DNA from: JACVRW01 sp963728495
GTDB lineage: Bacteria > Actinomycetota > Thermoleophilia > Solirubrobacterales > Thermoleophilaceae
NCBI GenBank assembly: GCA_963728495.1
Contig: CAVSKI010000009.1
Location: forward strand, 364,383-428,382
Direction: 5' to 3'
DNA: 64,000 nt
Shown here: piece after piece, positions 34,782 to 44,283 of the stretch
Position numbering within the stretch: the stretch's first letter is position 1
How the letters are laid out: every line of letters begins with the position of its first letter
The notes under the pieces: model-generated
What the model was told of the DNA's origin: nothing
The model's input: the letters and a program-made list of their open reading frames with translations, nothing else
Databases searched by the model: none
Position numbers and translations under genes: made by a program

Positions 34782-36169
34782 ATGGTGCGGCGTGCTGCAC
34801 AGTGGAGCCGTGACTTAGCCGGCGAGCGTGGCCAGGCGTCGCTGCTGCTGTTGGGGCTGTTGGCGCTGCTGTTGGCGGGCGCGCTGGTCCTGTTCGGGTT
34901 CGGCCAGGCGCTGGGGGCGCGGGGCAAGCATCAGCGGGCAGCGGACCTGGCGGCGGTGTCGGGAGCGCAGGTGATGAGCCGCCACTACCCGCGGCTGTTT
35001 GAGCCGGCAGTGTTCGAGAACGGGCTGCCCAATCCGCGCCACCTCTCGAACGAGGAGTACCTGGCGCTGGCGCGAGCCGCGGCTCTGCGCGGCGCGCGCC
35101 GCAACGGGGTGGCCCCGGGTCAGGTCACGGTCGAGTTTCCCGGGGTGGGCTTCGCGCCGACGCGGATCGAGGTCGGTGCTCGCGGCGAGGCGCGCCTGCC
35201 GCTTGGTGAGCGGCGGCGCGAGTCGATTCCGGTCAAGGCCAGCGCTACGGCGGAGATCGCCCCCGACTCGGGCGTGGCCTACGGCATGCCCACCCATGGT
35301 TCCGGCGGCGGCTACGACGGCCCGCTCGCCTACCGGATGGGCAAGCCGATGCGCCCCGACGTCGCCGCCGCCTTCGACCGCATGGCCGCCGCGGCTCGCC
35401 GCGAGGCCGGCCTGTATCTCTCCGTCAGCTCGGGCTTTCGCTCCGACGCCGAACAGGCCGTGCTCTGGAACGCGAATCCGAATCCCAAGTGGGTGGCTCC
35501 GCCGGGCACGAGCCTGCATCGCTACGCCACCGAGCTCGACCTCGGCCCGCCGGGCGCCTACCCATGGCTCGCCGCCAACCACCGGCGCTTCGGGTTCATC
35601 CTCAGATACGCCTGGGAACCGTGGCATTTCGGCTTCGGCGCCAACCCGCGCGACCGCGCGCATCCGGCCCAATACGACCGCGGCTCCTGGGAGCCGCCGG
35701 GCGGGGACCACGGGCGCGTTCACCACCGCCTGCCGGCCTTCGTGCCGCCCCGGTTCCATGACCCGATCGCTCGAGCGGCCCTGCGCTGGAACGTTCCGAT
35801 GAACCTGCTCGCCGCCCAGCTGTACGCCGAATCGGGCTTCAACCCGTTCGCACGCAGCCCGGCCGGCGCCGAGGGCATCGCCCAGTTCATGCCCGGCACG
35901 GCCGAGAGCTACGGCCTGCGCAACCCCTACGACCCGGGGCCGCCATCGACGCCCAGGCGCACCTGATGAGCGACCTGCTCAAGAGCTTCGGCGGCAAGGT
36001 CGCGCTCGCGCTCGCGGGCTACAACGCGGGGGCCGGGGCGGTGCAGCGGTACGGCGGCGTTCCGCCCTATCCGGAGACACGGGCCTACGTGGCCAAGATT
36101 CTCGGTCTGCTCGGCGGCGCCGGTGACCTACCGCTGGTCAGCGGATTCCAGGTCAGGCTGGTCAAATGA
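34782..36169 (+). CDS. TadE-like/M15 carboxypeptidase/lytic transglycosylase, frameshifted
   Basis: A wall-remodelling protein of about 462 residues if read through a -1 frame change at 35933-35939. Order: TadE/TadG-like N-terminal helix (GERGQASLLLLGLLALL, 14-45), an M15 D-Ala-D-Ala carboxypeptidase-like domain (about 165-300; SSGFRSDAEQAVLW, SLHRYATELDLGP, WEPWHFGF with metal/catalytic His and Asp), and an SLT lytic transglycosylase (about 325-450; LYAESGFNPFARSPAGAEG with catalytic Glu, GIAQFMPGTAESYGL). In frame 0 it stops at 35966 after NPYDPG; the rest (AIDAQAHLMSDLLKSFG and ALAGYNAGAGAVQRYGG) continues in the -1 frame to 36169. Such fusions open peptidoglycan for secretion or conjugation machines. 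Confidence 0.75.
35933..35939 (+). other. Frameshift site C CCG GGG
   Basis: The heptamer fits the X XXY YYZ slippery pattern in the zero frame. A -1 slip here exactly restores the transglycosylase frame (DPG then AAIDAQ). Equally, loss of one G from a five-G run explains it. Confidence 0.5.
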
Positions 36170-36338
36170 ACCGCCGCGTTGCCGCGCTCGCGTTGCCGCA
36201 ACGGCCCCGCCACGCCCAACGCGGGTAGCTTCGCGGGGGCGGGGAGTCTCGCGCTCTGGAGACGCGTCCCGACGCCCGATGCTGCGAGGGAAGCCAATGT
36301 GAGCTAATCCGCGAGGAAGCGCGACCAGAGCCTGTGCG

Positions 36339-39218
36339 ATGGCGCACAGCGGGTTGACCCGTTGGGGGTGGGTGGTTAGCTTCTCCGTGACTCGCAGGAC
36401 GCTGATCGTGGCCACGACCACGACACCTACGCCAAAGATCCCGGCCCCTCGCACTGGCGCAACGTCCTACGATGCCTTTGTTTCGTATAGCCACGCCGCG
36501 GATGGCCGGCTAGCTCCGGCGTTGCAGGCTGGTCTGCAGTCGCTCGCGAAGGCGTGGTATCGGCGGCGGGCATTACGGGTGTTTCGGGACAAGAGCAGTC
36601 TGTCCGCCTCGCCCGAGCTGTGGCCGGCGATCGAGGGGGCGCTCTCCCAGGCGGGCTACTTCGTGCTGGTGGCTTCACCCGAGGCGGCGGCGTCGCGCTG
36701 GGTTGATCAGGAGGTTCGTTGGTGGCGCGAGCATAGGAGCCACGAAACCGTGCTGATCGCTCTCACGGATGGCGAGCTTCGCTGGGATGACGACCGTGGA
36801 GACTTTGACGCGGCGGCACCCATCCCACCCGCGCTTCGTGGTTGGTTTCCTCGCGAACCGCTCTGGGTCGATCTACGTTGGGCGCGAGGCGAGCAGGACG
36901 TGTCCATGCGCAATCCGCGCTTTCGGGACTGTGTGGGCGAGCTGGCGGCGCCGCTGCACGGCCTGCCCAAGGACGAGCTGATTGGCGAGGACATCACTCA
37001 GCATCGTCGGACGCTGCGACTCGTTCGCGGCGCCGTGGCGTTGCTTGTAGTGCTCCTGGCGGTGGCTGTCGTGGGGGGAATTGTTGCGTTGGTGCAGCGC
37101 AACAACGCTCGAAACCAAAGCGAGCTCGCCGTCGCCGGACAGGTTGCGGCCACGAGCGTGGCGAACCAGGCGGACCGGCTCGATGTCGCTCAGCTGCTGG
37201 CTGCCGAGGGCCACAGCCGGAGGGAGACTCCACAGACCGCCGCCGCGCTCTTCCAAGCTGCAACCGCGAGTCCACACCTCGCCAAGGTCGTCGATATCGG
37301 ATCTCGCGTCGCGGCTCTCACACCAGCCGCCGATCCGGGCGACGTGTACGTGGGTGACGTGAACGGGACCGTCCGCGCCTGGTCGGTCAACAACGACCGG
37401 GCTGGTCCGCCGCTCGTTGAGCTTGGGCGGCCGACCAGCGCCCTCCAAGCCAGCGAGAACGGCCGGTATCTCGCGGTCGGAGACGAGGGCGGCACGGTGG
37501 CCGTCGTCGATCTGCGCACCCGCAGCTCCTCGCGTGTGTCGGTGAAAGGCCGTGTCGGGGCCGTGGCGGTTTCAGACGACGGACGCTGGCTCGCCGTGGG
37601 ATCCGACTCCTTCCAGGTCGCCCTGCATGATCTGCAGGCGGGACAGGTCGCGGCGGAGGTAACCGTCGACAGCGTCGTTGGGGCGCTCGCCTTCCGCGAC
37701 TACGGTTTTACGCTCATGGTCGGTGGCGCTGACGGCTCGGTGCAGCGTCGCTTTCTGCCTACGCTCGACCCGGTCGGCGAGCCGACCCGCCCTAGGACTC
37801 CGGCCGGGGGCTACAAGGAGGCGTACTCCGCGAATGGCCGTTATTTCGGGTTCTACAAGTTCGGAGTGTGGGCATGGAACACCGACGCCATGAGCCGCAA
37901 GCTGGTGTTCCCAATAACGTCCAGCGGCGAAGCGACGGCGGTAGCGATCGCGCCCGACGCCTCCCGGACCGCGGTCGCGACCGAAGGGAGAATCAGTGTC
38001 GTCGAGCCACGGCTAGCGGGCAGCGGGCCCTACAACAGCGGAGCTCAGCCAGGCGGACTGGTCACTGAGCCGATGACAGGCATCTCGGGACGGACCGGCT
38101 TCCTCGCATTTCTCGGGTCGGGAGATCGGCTGGTCTCGTCCAGCGGCAGCCTGCTCGCGCTCTGGGACCCCAACCAGCACACTGCAATCGCGCGGCCCCT
38201 CCCGGTGCGCTTGCCGGATAAATCGACGGCCTCGTTTCCACCCGGCTTGGCGATCGCCAGCGGCGGTTCCCTGATTGCCTGGACGAGCGAGGAGCCCGAA
38301 GTCGGCGTCTGGGACCGCGAGGCAGGGCGACGAACGATCGCCCCCACAGACGAAACGTTCGTCTCGTTCGGAGCGGTTGCTATCAGCAAGGGCGGAAGGT
38401 ATCTCGCCAGCTACGGCACCGACGGCATCCAAATATGGAACCTTGCGGACCCCGCCGCTCCAGCAGCGGTGCCGTCAACGTCCGGTTACGGCAGCGACCT
38501 CGCTGCCCTCGAACCTGAGCGCGCCAACTCGCTACTGGCGATCTGGACAAGCGGCCGAATCGACCGGGTCTCACTCGAAGCCGCGCGGCGGCGACGCATC
38601 GCCCGGCCTCCGACAAACGGCACCGTCATGAACGACGTTGCAGTCGCTCCCAGGGCCGGGATAGCAATCGAAGTGATTGATGGCCGCATGTACCAGATCG
38701 AGCTCACCACCGGGCGGACGACCACTGGCCCGAGACTGGGTCTTCCCCTAATTTCCGCGGTAGCACTGTCTCGCGATGGTCGCCTGCTGGTTGCCACGGA
38801 CAACGACGAGAGCGCCGTGGTCTGGGACATGCGCCGCGGACAGGCGCTACGGCGGATGGCTGTTGGCAGGGTCGGCGGTGTCGCCCTCGACCCGGAGGCG
38901 CGTCTCATGGCGGCCCTGACCGCGGAAGGATTCATGAGCGTGTGGGACGTCCGCAACGGCACCAAACTAGGAGAGGTTCAGCTGCCAGCGCAAGGTGAAA
39001 CGATCGCCTCCGATCATGGCCTTGAGACGACGATGCGCTTCTCCTCCGACGGCGATCTATGGACCGCGACGGCCGGCGGCGAGCTGATCCGGTGGCCGAT
39101 GTCACCAGACGCGTGGACGCGCAGCATCTGCCGGACCGTGAACCGCTCGCTGACCGAGGGCGAGTGGGACCGCTATATCGGAACCACGGGGTCTCCTGAG
39201 TTTTCGTGCCCGAGGTAA
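36339..39218 (+). CDS. TIR domain - transmembrane - beta-propeller protein
   Basis: A 959-aa membrane protein. An N-terminal TIR domain (about 43-210) begins SYDAFVSYSHAADG, has the BB-loop-like VFRDKSSLSASPELW and the putative NADase Glu in SRWVDQEVRWW (residue 125). One transmembrane helix (231-252) separates it from a long C-terminal WD40-like propeller (about 310-945) with many DGRxLAV and VWD repeats. No nucleotide-binding or STAND ATPase domain is present. TIR would lie in the cytoplasm and the propeller outside, or the reverse. GTG 36387 or 36408 are alternative starts that remove a non-conserved N-terminus. The next gene starts 13 nt later, suggesting one operon and a sensing/effector role, possibly in defence. 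Confidence 0.8.
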   Translation: MAHSGLTRWGWVVSFSVTRRTLIVATTTTPTPKIPAPRTGATSYDAFVSYSHAADGRLAPALQAGLQSLAKAWYRRRALRVFRDKSSLSASPELWPAIEGALSQAGYFVLVASPEAAASRWVDQEVRWWREHRSHETVLIALTDGELRWDDDRGDFDAAAPIPPALRGWFPREPLWVDLRWARGEQDVSMRNPRFRDCVGELAAPLHGLPKDELIGEDITQHRRTLRLVRGAVALLVVLLAVAVVGGIVALVQRNNARNQSELAVAGQVAATSVANQADRLDVAQLLAAEGHSRRETPQTAAALFQAATASPHLAKVVDIGSRVAALTPAADPGDVYVGDVNGTVRAWSVNNDRAGPPLVELGRPTSALQASENGRYLAVGDEGGTVAVVDLRTRSSSRVSVKGRVGAVAVSDDGRWLAVGSDSFQVALHDLQAGQVAAEVTVDSVVGALAFRDYGFTLMVGGADGSVQRRFLPTLDPVGEPTRPRTPAGGYKEAYSANGRYFGFYKFGVWAWNTDAMSRKLVFPITSSGEATAVAIAPDASRTAVATEGRISVVEPRLAGSGPYNSGAQPGGLVTEPMTGISGRTGFLAFLGSGDRLVSSSGSLLALWDPNQHTAIARPLPVRLPDKSTASFPPGLAIASGGSLIAWTSEEPEVGVWDREAGRRTIAPTDETFVSFGAVAISKGGRYLASYGTDGIQIWNLADPAAPAAVPSTSGYGSDLAALEPERANSLLAIWTSGRIDRVSLEAARRRRIARPPTNGTVMNDVAVAPRAGIAIEVIDGRMYQIELTTGRTTTGPRLGLPLISAVALSRDGRLLVATDNDESAVVWDMRRGQALRRMAVGRVGGVALDPEARLMAALTAEGFMSVWDVRNGTKLGEVQLPAQGETIASDHGLETTMRFSSDGDLWTATAGGELIRWPMSPDAWTRSICRTVNRSLTEGEWDRYIGTTGSPEFSCPR

Positions 39219-39231
39219 TCAGGCTGGTGAA

Positions 39232-40158
39232 ATGAACCCCCGGATGGCTCGAGTCTGTCTCTCCGAGGATTCAACGAGCGTCTCTCTCAACACCGCGGCG
39301 CATGCCGTCGAGCATTGTGCCGTCGACTCGGAGTCACTCGAGGTGATTGGCGGCGCACTCGGCCGCCAGGTGCTTGTCCGGAGGGCGCCCCGTCGTCTCG
39401 CGCTCTACACGGTTACCGAGAGCATCAGCGTTCCGGCTCCTGAGGCCCACGTAGGTACGGAGGGGCTGGCACGTTTGGCCAGCGCCACGGATCCGCCGCG
39501 CGCCCAGTGCAACGCCACGGTCGAGCCGGATTTCACTGAAGGCGATGCGCCGGCCCGGCTGACCGAAGAGCTGTTGGGCGACCACGCGACGGGCTTGGCG
39601 ATTCTGGCCCCTCATGGCGGGCGGATAGAGCCTGGCACCGACATCGAGGCCGAATCGGTCTACAACGCACTCGCGCTGCAGGCCAAGCCGGTTCGCGCCT
39701 GGATCGCGCGTGGCTTCAACCCCGCCGGCGCTCACAAGTGCTGGCACATCACATCGTCGGAAATCTCCGAGCATTCGTTTCCCAAGCTTGGATCCCTGTT
39801 CGATCCCACAACGGCCAGGGGGCCGTACGCTCATGCCCTCGCGTTCCACGGCCACAACGACTCCCCGACCGTGGTTGTCGGCGGCGGGCTTCCGCGAAGC
39901 GATGCGGACACGGAGCTCAAGACACAGCTCAGCTTGAAGATTCGCATCGCGCTCGAGGCGGTGATGGATCCGCCTCCGGAGGTCGAGGTGAGGCTTTGCG
40001 GGCCCCTGGCGGGTGCACAGCGCAAGAACATCGTCAACCGCGTGGCGGTGCGGGGCAACGGCATACAGATCGAACAACCGGCCGCCGTCCGGGCAGACGA
40101 AACGCAACGCGAAGCGATCGCCGGTGCCGTCGCGGAGTTCTACCGCGATCTCATCTAG
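39232..40158 (+). CDS. Poly-gamma-glutamate hydrolase-family protein
   Basis: A 308-aa zinc peptidase-like protein of the poly-gamma-glutamate hydrolase/YjqB family, related to carboxypeptidase-fold enzymes and to phage PghP. The zinc-site signature LAPHGGRIEPGTDIEAE (His128, Glu133) and a second motif LAFHGHND (His206, His208) are present, with CWHITSSEIS between them. It would cleave gamma-glutamyl bonds in capsule-like polymer or a similar isopeptide. No signal peptide is obvious, so it may act inside the cell. Coupled to the TIR gene by a 13-nt gap. Catalytic competence is likely from the retained residues. Confidence 0.8.
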   Translation: MNPRMARVCLSEDSTSVSLNTAAHAVEHCAVDSESLEVIGGALGRQVLVRRAPRRLALYTVTESISVPAPEAHVGTEGLARLASATDPPRAQCNATVEPDFTEGDAPARLTEELLGDHATGLAILAPHGGRIEPGTDIEAESVYNALALQAKPVRAWIARGFNPAGAHKCWHITSSEISEHSFPKLGSLFDPTTARGPYAHALAFHGHNDSPTVVVGGGLPRSDADTELKTQLSLKIRIALEAVMDPPPEVEVRLCGPLAGAQRKNIVNRVAVRGNGIQIEQPAAVRADETQREAIAGAVAEFYRDLI

Positions 40159-40196
40159 GGTCGGGCCAGCGTAACCTACTAACGGGCGTGAGCGGT

Positions 40197-40202
40197 TAGA
40201 AT
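40197..40202 (+). promoter_or_regulatory. -10-like box TAGAAT for a leaderless transcript
   Basis: TAGAAT ends 6 nt before ATG 40209, the spacing seen in leaderless actinobacterial promoters. No clear -35 element is visible. Confidence 0.4.
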
Positions 40203-40208
40203 ACGGCC

Positions 40209-40889
40209 ATGAGCGCGAAACCGAAGAAACTGGCCAACGGCCTCTGGCGCTGGACCGAGCGCCACCCGGAGTGGCATCCCGGCGAGTTCGGCAGGGAGGT
40301 GGCGTGCTTTGCCGTCCAGGCCGGGGAGGACACCCTGTTGATCGACCCGCTGCTGCCCGAGGACGACACGGCGGTACTCGCCCTGGTCGACGAGATCCTC
40401 ACCGACAGGCTCACCGTGCTCGTGACGGTCCCATACCACGTGCGCAGCGCCGAGGCGATCTGGCGCCGCTACCGCAAGCAGGCCGAGACCACGATCCGCG
40501 GACACGCAGCGGCGGCCAAGCGCCTGGACGACCGCTCGGGGTTTCGCGAGATCGACCCGGCCACCGAACTACCCGGCGGTGTGACCGCGCACCGCATCGG
40601 AAAGCCTCGTCGCCACGAGACACCTCTGCACCTGCCCAGCCACGGCGCCCTGGTGTTCGGCGACGCCGTGGCCGAGGTCGACGGGCGGCTGCGCGTGTGG
40701 TCGGACCGCAGGGTCGACGACAAGGTCGACCGCTTCTACCGCGAGCGCTTCAACCCCACGCTCGAGCCGCTGCTCGACCTCGACTTCCAGCGCGTGCTGG
40801 TGACCCACGGCCAGCCCGTGATGAAGGACGGCCCACGGGCGCTGCGGTCGGCGCTGCGCAGCAAGCCCTGGTACCGCAGCGGCGACTAG
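40209..40889 (+). CDS. Metallo-beta-lactamase-like protein with degenerate metal motif
   Basis: A 226-aa protein with MBL-fold features: GEDTLLIDPLLPED (the conserved Asp strand), LPSHGALVFGDAVAE and VLVTHGQPVMKDG towards the C-terminus. The core HxHxDH motif is replaced (VTVPYHVRSAEA), so it probably does not bind the usual dizinc site and may be a non-hydrolytic relative. ATG with a -10 box close upstream. A MaoC-like gene follows 10 nt later. Confidence 0.7.
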   Translation: MSAKPKKLANGLWRWTERHPEWHPGEFGREVACFAVQAGEDTLLIDPLLPEDDTAVLALVDEILTDRLTVLVTVPYHVRSAEAIWRRYRKQAETTIRGHAAAAKRLDDRSGFREIDPATELPGGVTAHRIGKPRRHETPLHLPSHGALVFGDAVAEVDGRLRVWSDRRVDDKVDRFYRERFNPTLEPLLDLDFQRVLVTHGQPVMKDGPRALRSALRSKPWYRSGD

Positions 40890-40899
40890 CCTCTCGCTC

Positions 40900-41361
40900 A
40901 TGACCACCACCGTTAACGGAATCGAAGAGCTCAAGGACCTGGTGGGCGAGACCATCGGCCCGAGCGAATGGCGCGAGGTCACTCAGGACCTGATCGACCA
41001 GTTCGCCGAGGTCTCGGGTGACGACCAATGGATCCACGTGGACACCGAGCGGGCCAAGACCGACAGCCCCTTCGGCATCACCGTCGCCCACGGCAACCTG
41101 ACCCTGTCGATGATCGACGGCTTCCGCTCCGGTCTGATGGAGTCGAGCGGCTTCAAGATGGGTGTCAACTACGGCTGGAACAAGGTGCGCTTTCCCGCGC
41201 CGGTGCCCGCCGGGAGCCGCATCCGGGCCAGCATCGAGACCCTGTCGGTCGACGAGCTCGACGGCGGCTGGTACCAGATCGCGCAGAAGTGGACCGTCGA
41301 GGTCGAGGGCAACGAGAAGCCGGCCTGCGTGGCCGAGTCGGTCGGGCGCCTGCTGGCGTAG
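40900..41361 (+). CDS. MaoC-family hot-dog dehydratase
   Basis: A 153-aa single hot-dog-fold enoyl-CoA hydratase-like protein. The catalytic hydratase-2 motif is visible as FAEVSGDDQWIHVD (Asp and His), followed by PFGITVAHGNLTLSMI. It would hydrate a trans-2-enoyl-CoA in fatty-acid or polyester metabolism. ATG start; lies between the MBL-like protein and uvrC, apparently cotranscribed with neighbours. Confidence 0.85.
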   Translation: MTTTVNGIEELKDLVGETIGPSEWREVTQDLIDQFAEVSGDDQWIHVDTERAKTDSPFGITVAHGNLTLSMIDGFRSGLMESSGFKMGVNYGWNKVRFPAPVPAGSRIRASIETLSVDELDGGWYQIAQKWTVEVEGNEKPACVAESVGRLLA

Positions 41362-41448
41362 CTGTTGGCCAAGCACCCGGCTGGCCGGGTGCGCAGGCTT
41401 GCTGACCCCGCCAGGGGACCACCGACGGCGGGCCTATCCTCGAAGGAG

Positions 41449-43311
41449 GTGGCCGCCACCGACACAGAGAGCACAGAGGAGCGCCTGACGCAGCAGCGCC
41501 GAGGGTTGCCCGACGCCCCCGGGGTCTATCTGTTCCGAGACGAGGCGCGCAAGGTCCTCTACGTGGGCAAGGCCCGATCGATGCGCAAGCGGGTGGCCGG
41601 GCACTTCTCGCGCCCGCGCGCGGAGATGATCGATCACGTCCGCGACATCGAGTTCATCGCCACCGAGACCGAGGCCGAAGCGCTGCTCGCCGAGCAGGAG
41701 TTCATCAAGCGCCACCGGCCCGTCTACAACGTCCGCCTGCGCGACGACAAGTCGTATCCCTACATCGGGATCTCGCTGGACGAGGAGTATCCGCGCATCT
41801 ACTTCACACGCGAGCGCCACCGCCGCAACCGCGTCTACTTCGGCCCTTTCTCCAACGCCAAGCGCGTCCGCGAGACCCTCGACCTGCTGGGCAAGGTGTT
41901 CCAGTACCGCACCTGCGACGGCGCCGAGCCCGGCCGGGCCAGCGGCTCGCCCTGTCTGGACTACTTCATAAAGCGCTGCCAGGCCCCCTGCGTCGGCTAC
42001 ATCTCCAAGGAGGCCTATCGGGAGAACGTCGACACCATCATCGACTTCCTCTCGGGCCGCTACCGCCAGATCGAACGCGCGCTCGACCAGGGCATGCAGA
42101 AGGCGGCGGCCGAGCAGGAGTTCGAGCAGGCGGCGATCCTGCGCAACCGCCTCAAGGCCGTTCGCAGCCTGCTTGAGCGCCAGCGCATCGCCAACGAGGC
42201 GGTGGGCACGCTCGACGCGATCGGGGTGGCGGCCGAGGAGACCGACGCCAACGCCCAGGTCTTCCAGGTTCGCGACGGCGTGCTGCAGGATCGCCAGAGC
42301 TTCTATCTGGAGAACGCGGCCCAGCGCGACGAGGGGGAGGTGGCCGAGGAATTCGTGCTCCAGTACTACGCCAGCGCGATAGCGGTGCCGCCTCAGGTGA
42401 TCGTGCCGCGCGCCGTGACCACCACCGACACGCTGGCCCAGGCGCTCGCCGAGCGGCGCGGCGCCCCGGTTGAGGTGCGCCACGCCGAGCGCGGCGACAA
42501 GCGTCGCATCCTCGATCTGGCCGAGCGCAACGCGAGGCTGGCCCTCGACCAGGACCGGCTGCGCTCCGAGCGCAGGCGCTCACAGCGCATCGAGGCGCTC
42601 GGCGGGCTGCAGCGCGCGCTGGGCATGGAGGTGATCCCGATGCGCGTGGAGTGCTTCGACATCTCCAACCTGATGGGTTCGCACACGGTGGCCTCGATGG
42701 TGGTGTTCGAGGGCGGCGCGCCCAAGAAGTCGGACTACAGGCGCTTCGGCATCCGAGGCTCGGTACAAGATGACTTTGCCGCCATGGCCGAGGTGCTCTC
42801 CAGGAGAATGGCCCAGTACGTCGCTCAGCGCGAGCGCTCGCCCCACGACAGGGAATACGACGAGAGCTTCGCCTCGCTACCCGCGCTGATCGTGATCGAC
42901 GGCGGCAAGGGGCAGCTGTCGGCGGGCCTGAAGGAGCTGGGCCCGTTTCGCGACCTCGGCGTGACGGTGATCAGCCTGGCCAAGCGGATCGAGGAGGTCT
43001 TCCAGCCCGGCGCGCGGCGGCCGCTCGCTCTCAAGCACGACACGCCCGAGCTGCAACTCCTCCAGCGCGTGCGCGACGAGGCGCACCGCTTTGCGATCGA
43101 GTTCCACCGGGGCCGGCGCGACCGGGCGATGACGCGCTCGATACTCGATGAGCTTCCGGGCGTGGGACCGACCCGCAAGCGCAACATCCTCCAGCACTTC
43201 GGTTCGCCCGAGCGTTTCCTCGAGGCCAGCAGCGAGGAACTGGAGGCGGTGCCCGGGCTGCCCGGCAAGGTGGCTCGCGACATTCACGCCTACGTAAACA
43301 AAGTGCGATGA
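41449..43311 (+). CDS. uvrC: Excinuclease ABC subunit C
   Basis: Nucleotide-excision-repair nuclease, 620 aa from GTG 41449 (648 aa if TTG 41365 is used). Order: GIY-YIG nuclease (PGVYLFRDEARKVLYVGKA), Cys-rich linker with CLDYFIKRCQAPCVGYIS, UVR domain (about 200-235), UvrC RNase-H-fold nuclease (ECFDISNLMGSHTVASMVVF and VIDGGKGQLSA with catalytic Asp), and C-terminal helix-hairpin-helix (LPGVGPTRKRNIL, VPGLPGKVA). It cuts on both sides of a lesion with UvrB. The start is unclear: AAGGAGG directly abuts GTG 41449, which is too close. It overlaps rapZ by 4 nt. Confidence 0.93.
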   Translation: MAATDTESTEERLTQQRRGLPDAPGVYLFRDEARKVLYVGKARSMRKRVAGHFSRPRAEMIDHVRDIEFIATETEAEALLAEQEFIKRHRPVYNVRLRDDKSYPYIGISLDEEYPRIYFTRERHRRNRVYFGPFSNAKRVRETLDLLGKVFQYRTCDGAEPGRASGSPCLDYFIKRCQAPCVGYISKEAYRENVDTIIDFLSGRYRQIERALDQGMQKAAAEQEFEQAAILRNRLKAVRSLLERQRIANEAVGTLDAIGVAAEETDANAQVFQVRDGVLQDRQSFYLENAAQRDEGEVAEEFVLQYYASAIAVPPQVIVPRAVTTTDTLAQALAERRGAPVEVRHAERGDKRRILDLAERNARLALDQDRLRSERRRSQRIEALGGLQRALGMEVIPMRVECFDISNLMGSHTVASMVVFEGGAPKKSDYRRFGIRGSVQDDFAAMAEVLSRRMAQYVAQRERSPHDREYDESFASLPALIVIDGGKGQLSAGLKELGPFRDLGVTVISLAKRIEEVFQPGARRPLALKHDTPELQLLQRVRDEAHRFAIEFHRGRRDRAMTRSILDELPGVGPTRKRNILQHFGSPERFLEASSEELEAVPGLPGKVARDIHAYVNKVR

Positions 43312-44207
43312 AGAACGGCTACAACGGACCGATTCAGGACTTCGTCGTGATCACCGGCTTCAGCGGGGCGGGCAAGTCGCAGGCCATGGCCACCTTCGAG
43401 GACGCGGGCTACTTCTGCGTCGACAACCTCCCACCGGAGATGATCGGCTCGCTGGCCGACCTGTTCGGGCACGAGGGCAGCAAGGTCGAGCGAGCGGCCG
43501 TGGCCTCAGATACTCGCGGGGGCGAGTACTTCGACGGCCTGATCCGCGTCTTGGAGGATCTCGACCGGCGCGGCATTCCCTACCGGCTGTTGTTCCTCGA
43601 GGCAAGCGACGAGGTGCTGATCAACCGCTTCAAGGAGACTCGCCGCCGCCACCCCCTGGCCAACGGCGGCTCGGTGGACTCGGCGATCGGGCTCGAACGC
43701 CAGCGCCTGGCAGCTCTGCAGGCGCGCGCGGACATCTCGATCGACACCTCCGATCTCTCCGCCTCGCGTCTGCGCAAGGTGGTGGCGGACAAGATGCTGC
43801 CCCACGGCAAGATGGGCCGTCTGGCCGTGACCTTCATGACCTTTGGCTTCAAGCACGGCTCGCCGCGCGACGCCGATCTCACCTTCGACGTCCGCTTCCT
43901 GCCCAACCCCCACTACGAGGCCGAGCTGCGCGAGCTGACCGGGCAGGACGACGCCGTGATCCAGTACGTGGAGGAGTCCGATGGGATCGGCGAGTTCTAC
44001 GAGCGCCTGACTCCCCTGCTCGACTACCTCCTGCCGGCCTACGAGAGCGAGGGCAAGTCGCATCTGACGGTGGGGATCGGCTGTACCGGCGGGCGCCATC
44101 GGTCGGTCGTGATCGCCGAACACCTGGCTCGCATCTACGCGCCCCGCGCGGACCTCCTTGTGGACGTTGTGCACCGCGACGTGGAGAAGCCGCCCTTTCG
44201 CGCCTGA
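43308..44207 (+). CDS. rapZ: RNase adapter / nucleotide-binding protein RapZ
   Basis: A 299-aa P-loop protein. Walker A GFSGAGKS and DAGYFCVDNLPPEM are near the N-terminus; the C-terminal domain carries GCTGGRHRSVVIAEHLA. In enterobacteria RapZ directs sRNA decay; in Gram-positives its role is less clear. ATG overlaps uvrC by 4 nt (ATGA), the usual actinobacterial coupling. The yvcK and whiA genes that commonly follow are not here; gap follows after 76 nt. Confidence 0.92.
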   Translation: MKNGYNGPIQDFVVITGFSGAGKSQAMATFEDAGYFCVDNLPPEMIGSLADLFGHEGSKVERAAVASDTRGGEYFDGLIRVLEDLDRRGIPYRLLFLEASDEVLINRFKETRRRHPLANGGSVDSAIGLERQRLAALQARADISIDTSDLSASRLRKVVADKMLPHGKMGRLAVTFMTFGFKHGSPRDADLTFDVRFLPNPHYEAELRELTGQDDAVIQYVEESDGIGEFYERLTPLLDYLLPAYESEGKSHLTVGIGCTGGRHRSVVIAEHLARIYAPRADLLVDVVHRDVEKPPFRA

Positions 44208-44283
44208 TGGTTTTGCCTCGAGGCGCGGTGGGCACCCGTCCCCGATAGCCTCACCTTCCCACGGGACCAGCTAACGAAGGAGC

